DNA from: an uncultured Clostridia bacterium
GTDB lineage: Bacteria; Bacillota; Clostridia; Peptostreptococcales; Anaerovoracaceae
NCBI GenBank assembly: GCA_946006945.1
Contig: CAMFZN010000004.1
Coordinates: 1 to 46,476, forward strand
Reading direction: 5' to 3'
DNA length: 46,476 nucleotides
Part shown: positions 46,472-46,476 of the stretch, piece after piece
How the letters are laid out: each line of letters opens with the position of its first letter
Numbering within the stretch: the first letter of the stretch is position 1
Translations under genes and position numbers: made by a program
Notes under the pieces: generated by a model
Told to the model about the DNA's origin: nothing
Databases searched by the model: none
The model's input: the letters and a program-made list of their open reading frames with translations, nothing else

Positions 46472-46476
46472 GAATT

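Noticed and set aside
1-46476. A new multi-gene defence, secretion or biosynthetic system
   Set aside because: I looked for clusters of unknown genes with shared regulation. The window is dominated by recognisable housekeeping and amino acid genes; unknowns are isolated single genes, so no system claim is supported.
46238-46476. Leucine T-box riboswitch upstream of leuA
   Set aside because: No AGGGTGGNACCGCG-type T-box sequence is present on the minus strand before leuA.

Overview
This window looks like a chromosomal segment of a low-to-moderate GC Clostridia member (Bacillota). A Lachnospiraceae or Anaerovoracaceae-like lineage is my best guess. The basis is gene content and order: tig-clpP-clpX-lon-engB, DUF1292 and YitT proteins, a RelQ-type alarmone synthetase, a viroplasmin-type RNase HI, strong AGGAGG ribosome binding sites and some TTG/GTG starts. 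Nearly all of it is dense housekeeping sequence. I see no prophage, CRISPR array, transposase, rRNA operon or classical defence island. No gap between genes exceeds about 240 bases. I found no clear new multi-gene system. The most unusual items are individual proteins with altered catalytic motifs and a few structured intergenic elements.

Layout. (1) 1-650: a duplicated 54-base repeat, a minus-strand tRNA-Met/Val/Asp array, and a divergent promoter pair. (2) 650-3652, plus strand: lgt, ychF and an RNase H-like exonuclease, ending at a strong hairpin. (3) 3709-7122, minus strand: YitT membrane protein, orphan DNA methyltransferase, small P-loop protein, PAP2-family membrane protein. (4) 7253-16691, minus strand: transcription runs rplS, rbgA (ylqF), a fused RNase HII/RNase HI gene, folD-like, relQ, valS, folC, glyA. 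This joins translation with one-carbon and folate metabolism. (5) 16861-18272: a catalytically degenerate Xer-like recombinase and an ADP-ribose-type Nudix hydrolase. (6) 18541-27111, minus strand: CYTH protein, trigger factor, clpP, clpX, lon, engB, hpt, PHP phosphoesterase and a small phage-regulator-like protein. (7) 27319-29723: murI, then divergently a DUF1292 protein, tRNA-Leu(CAG) and a D-2-hydroxyacid dehydrogenase. (8) 29799-46237, minus strand: leuA-leuC-leuD-leuB-ilvB-ilvN-ilvC-ilvD, followed by a DUF815 ATPase, a class I aminotransferase, serA, a DacF-like protein without catalytic residues, and uvrC. (9) 46238-46476: a GC-rich structured element and a terminator upstream of leuA.

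The leu/ilv genes encode the whole branched-chain pathway from pyruvate to 2-keto acids, plus the leucine branch. No ilvE is visible, and a PLP aminotransferase sits two genes after ilvD. glyA, the folD-like gene, folC and serA together supply serine, glycine and one-carbon units. Points worth following up: the RNase HII-viroplasmin-RNase HI fusion, the DacF-like protein that has lost all three penicillin-binding-protein motifs, the Xer-like protein lacking several catalytic residues, the FolD variant, and the structured element before leuA.
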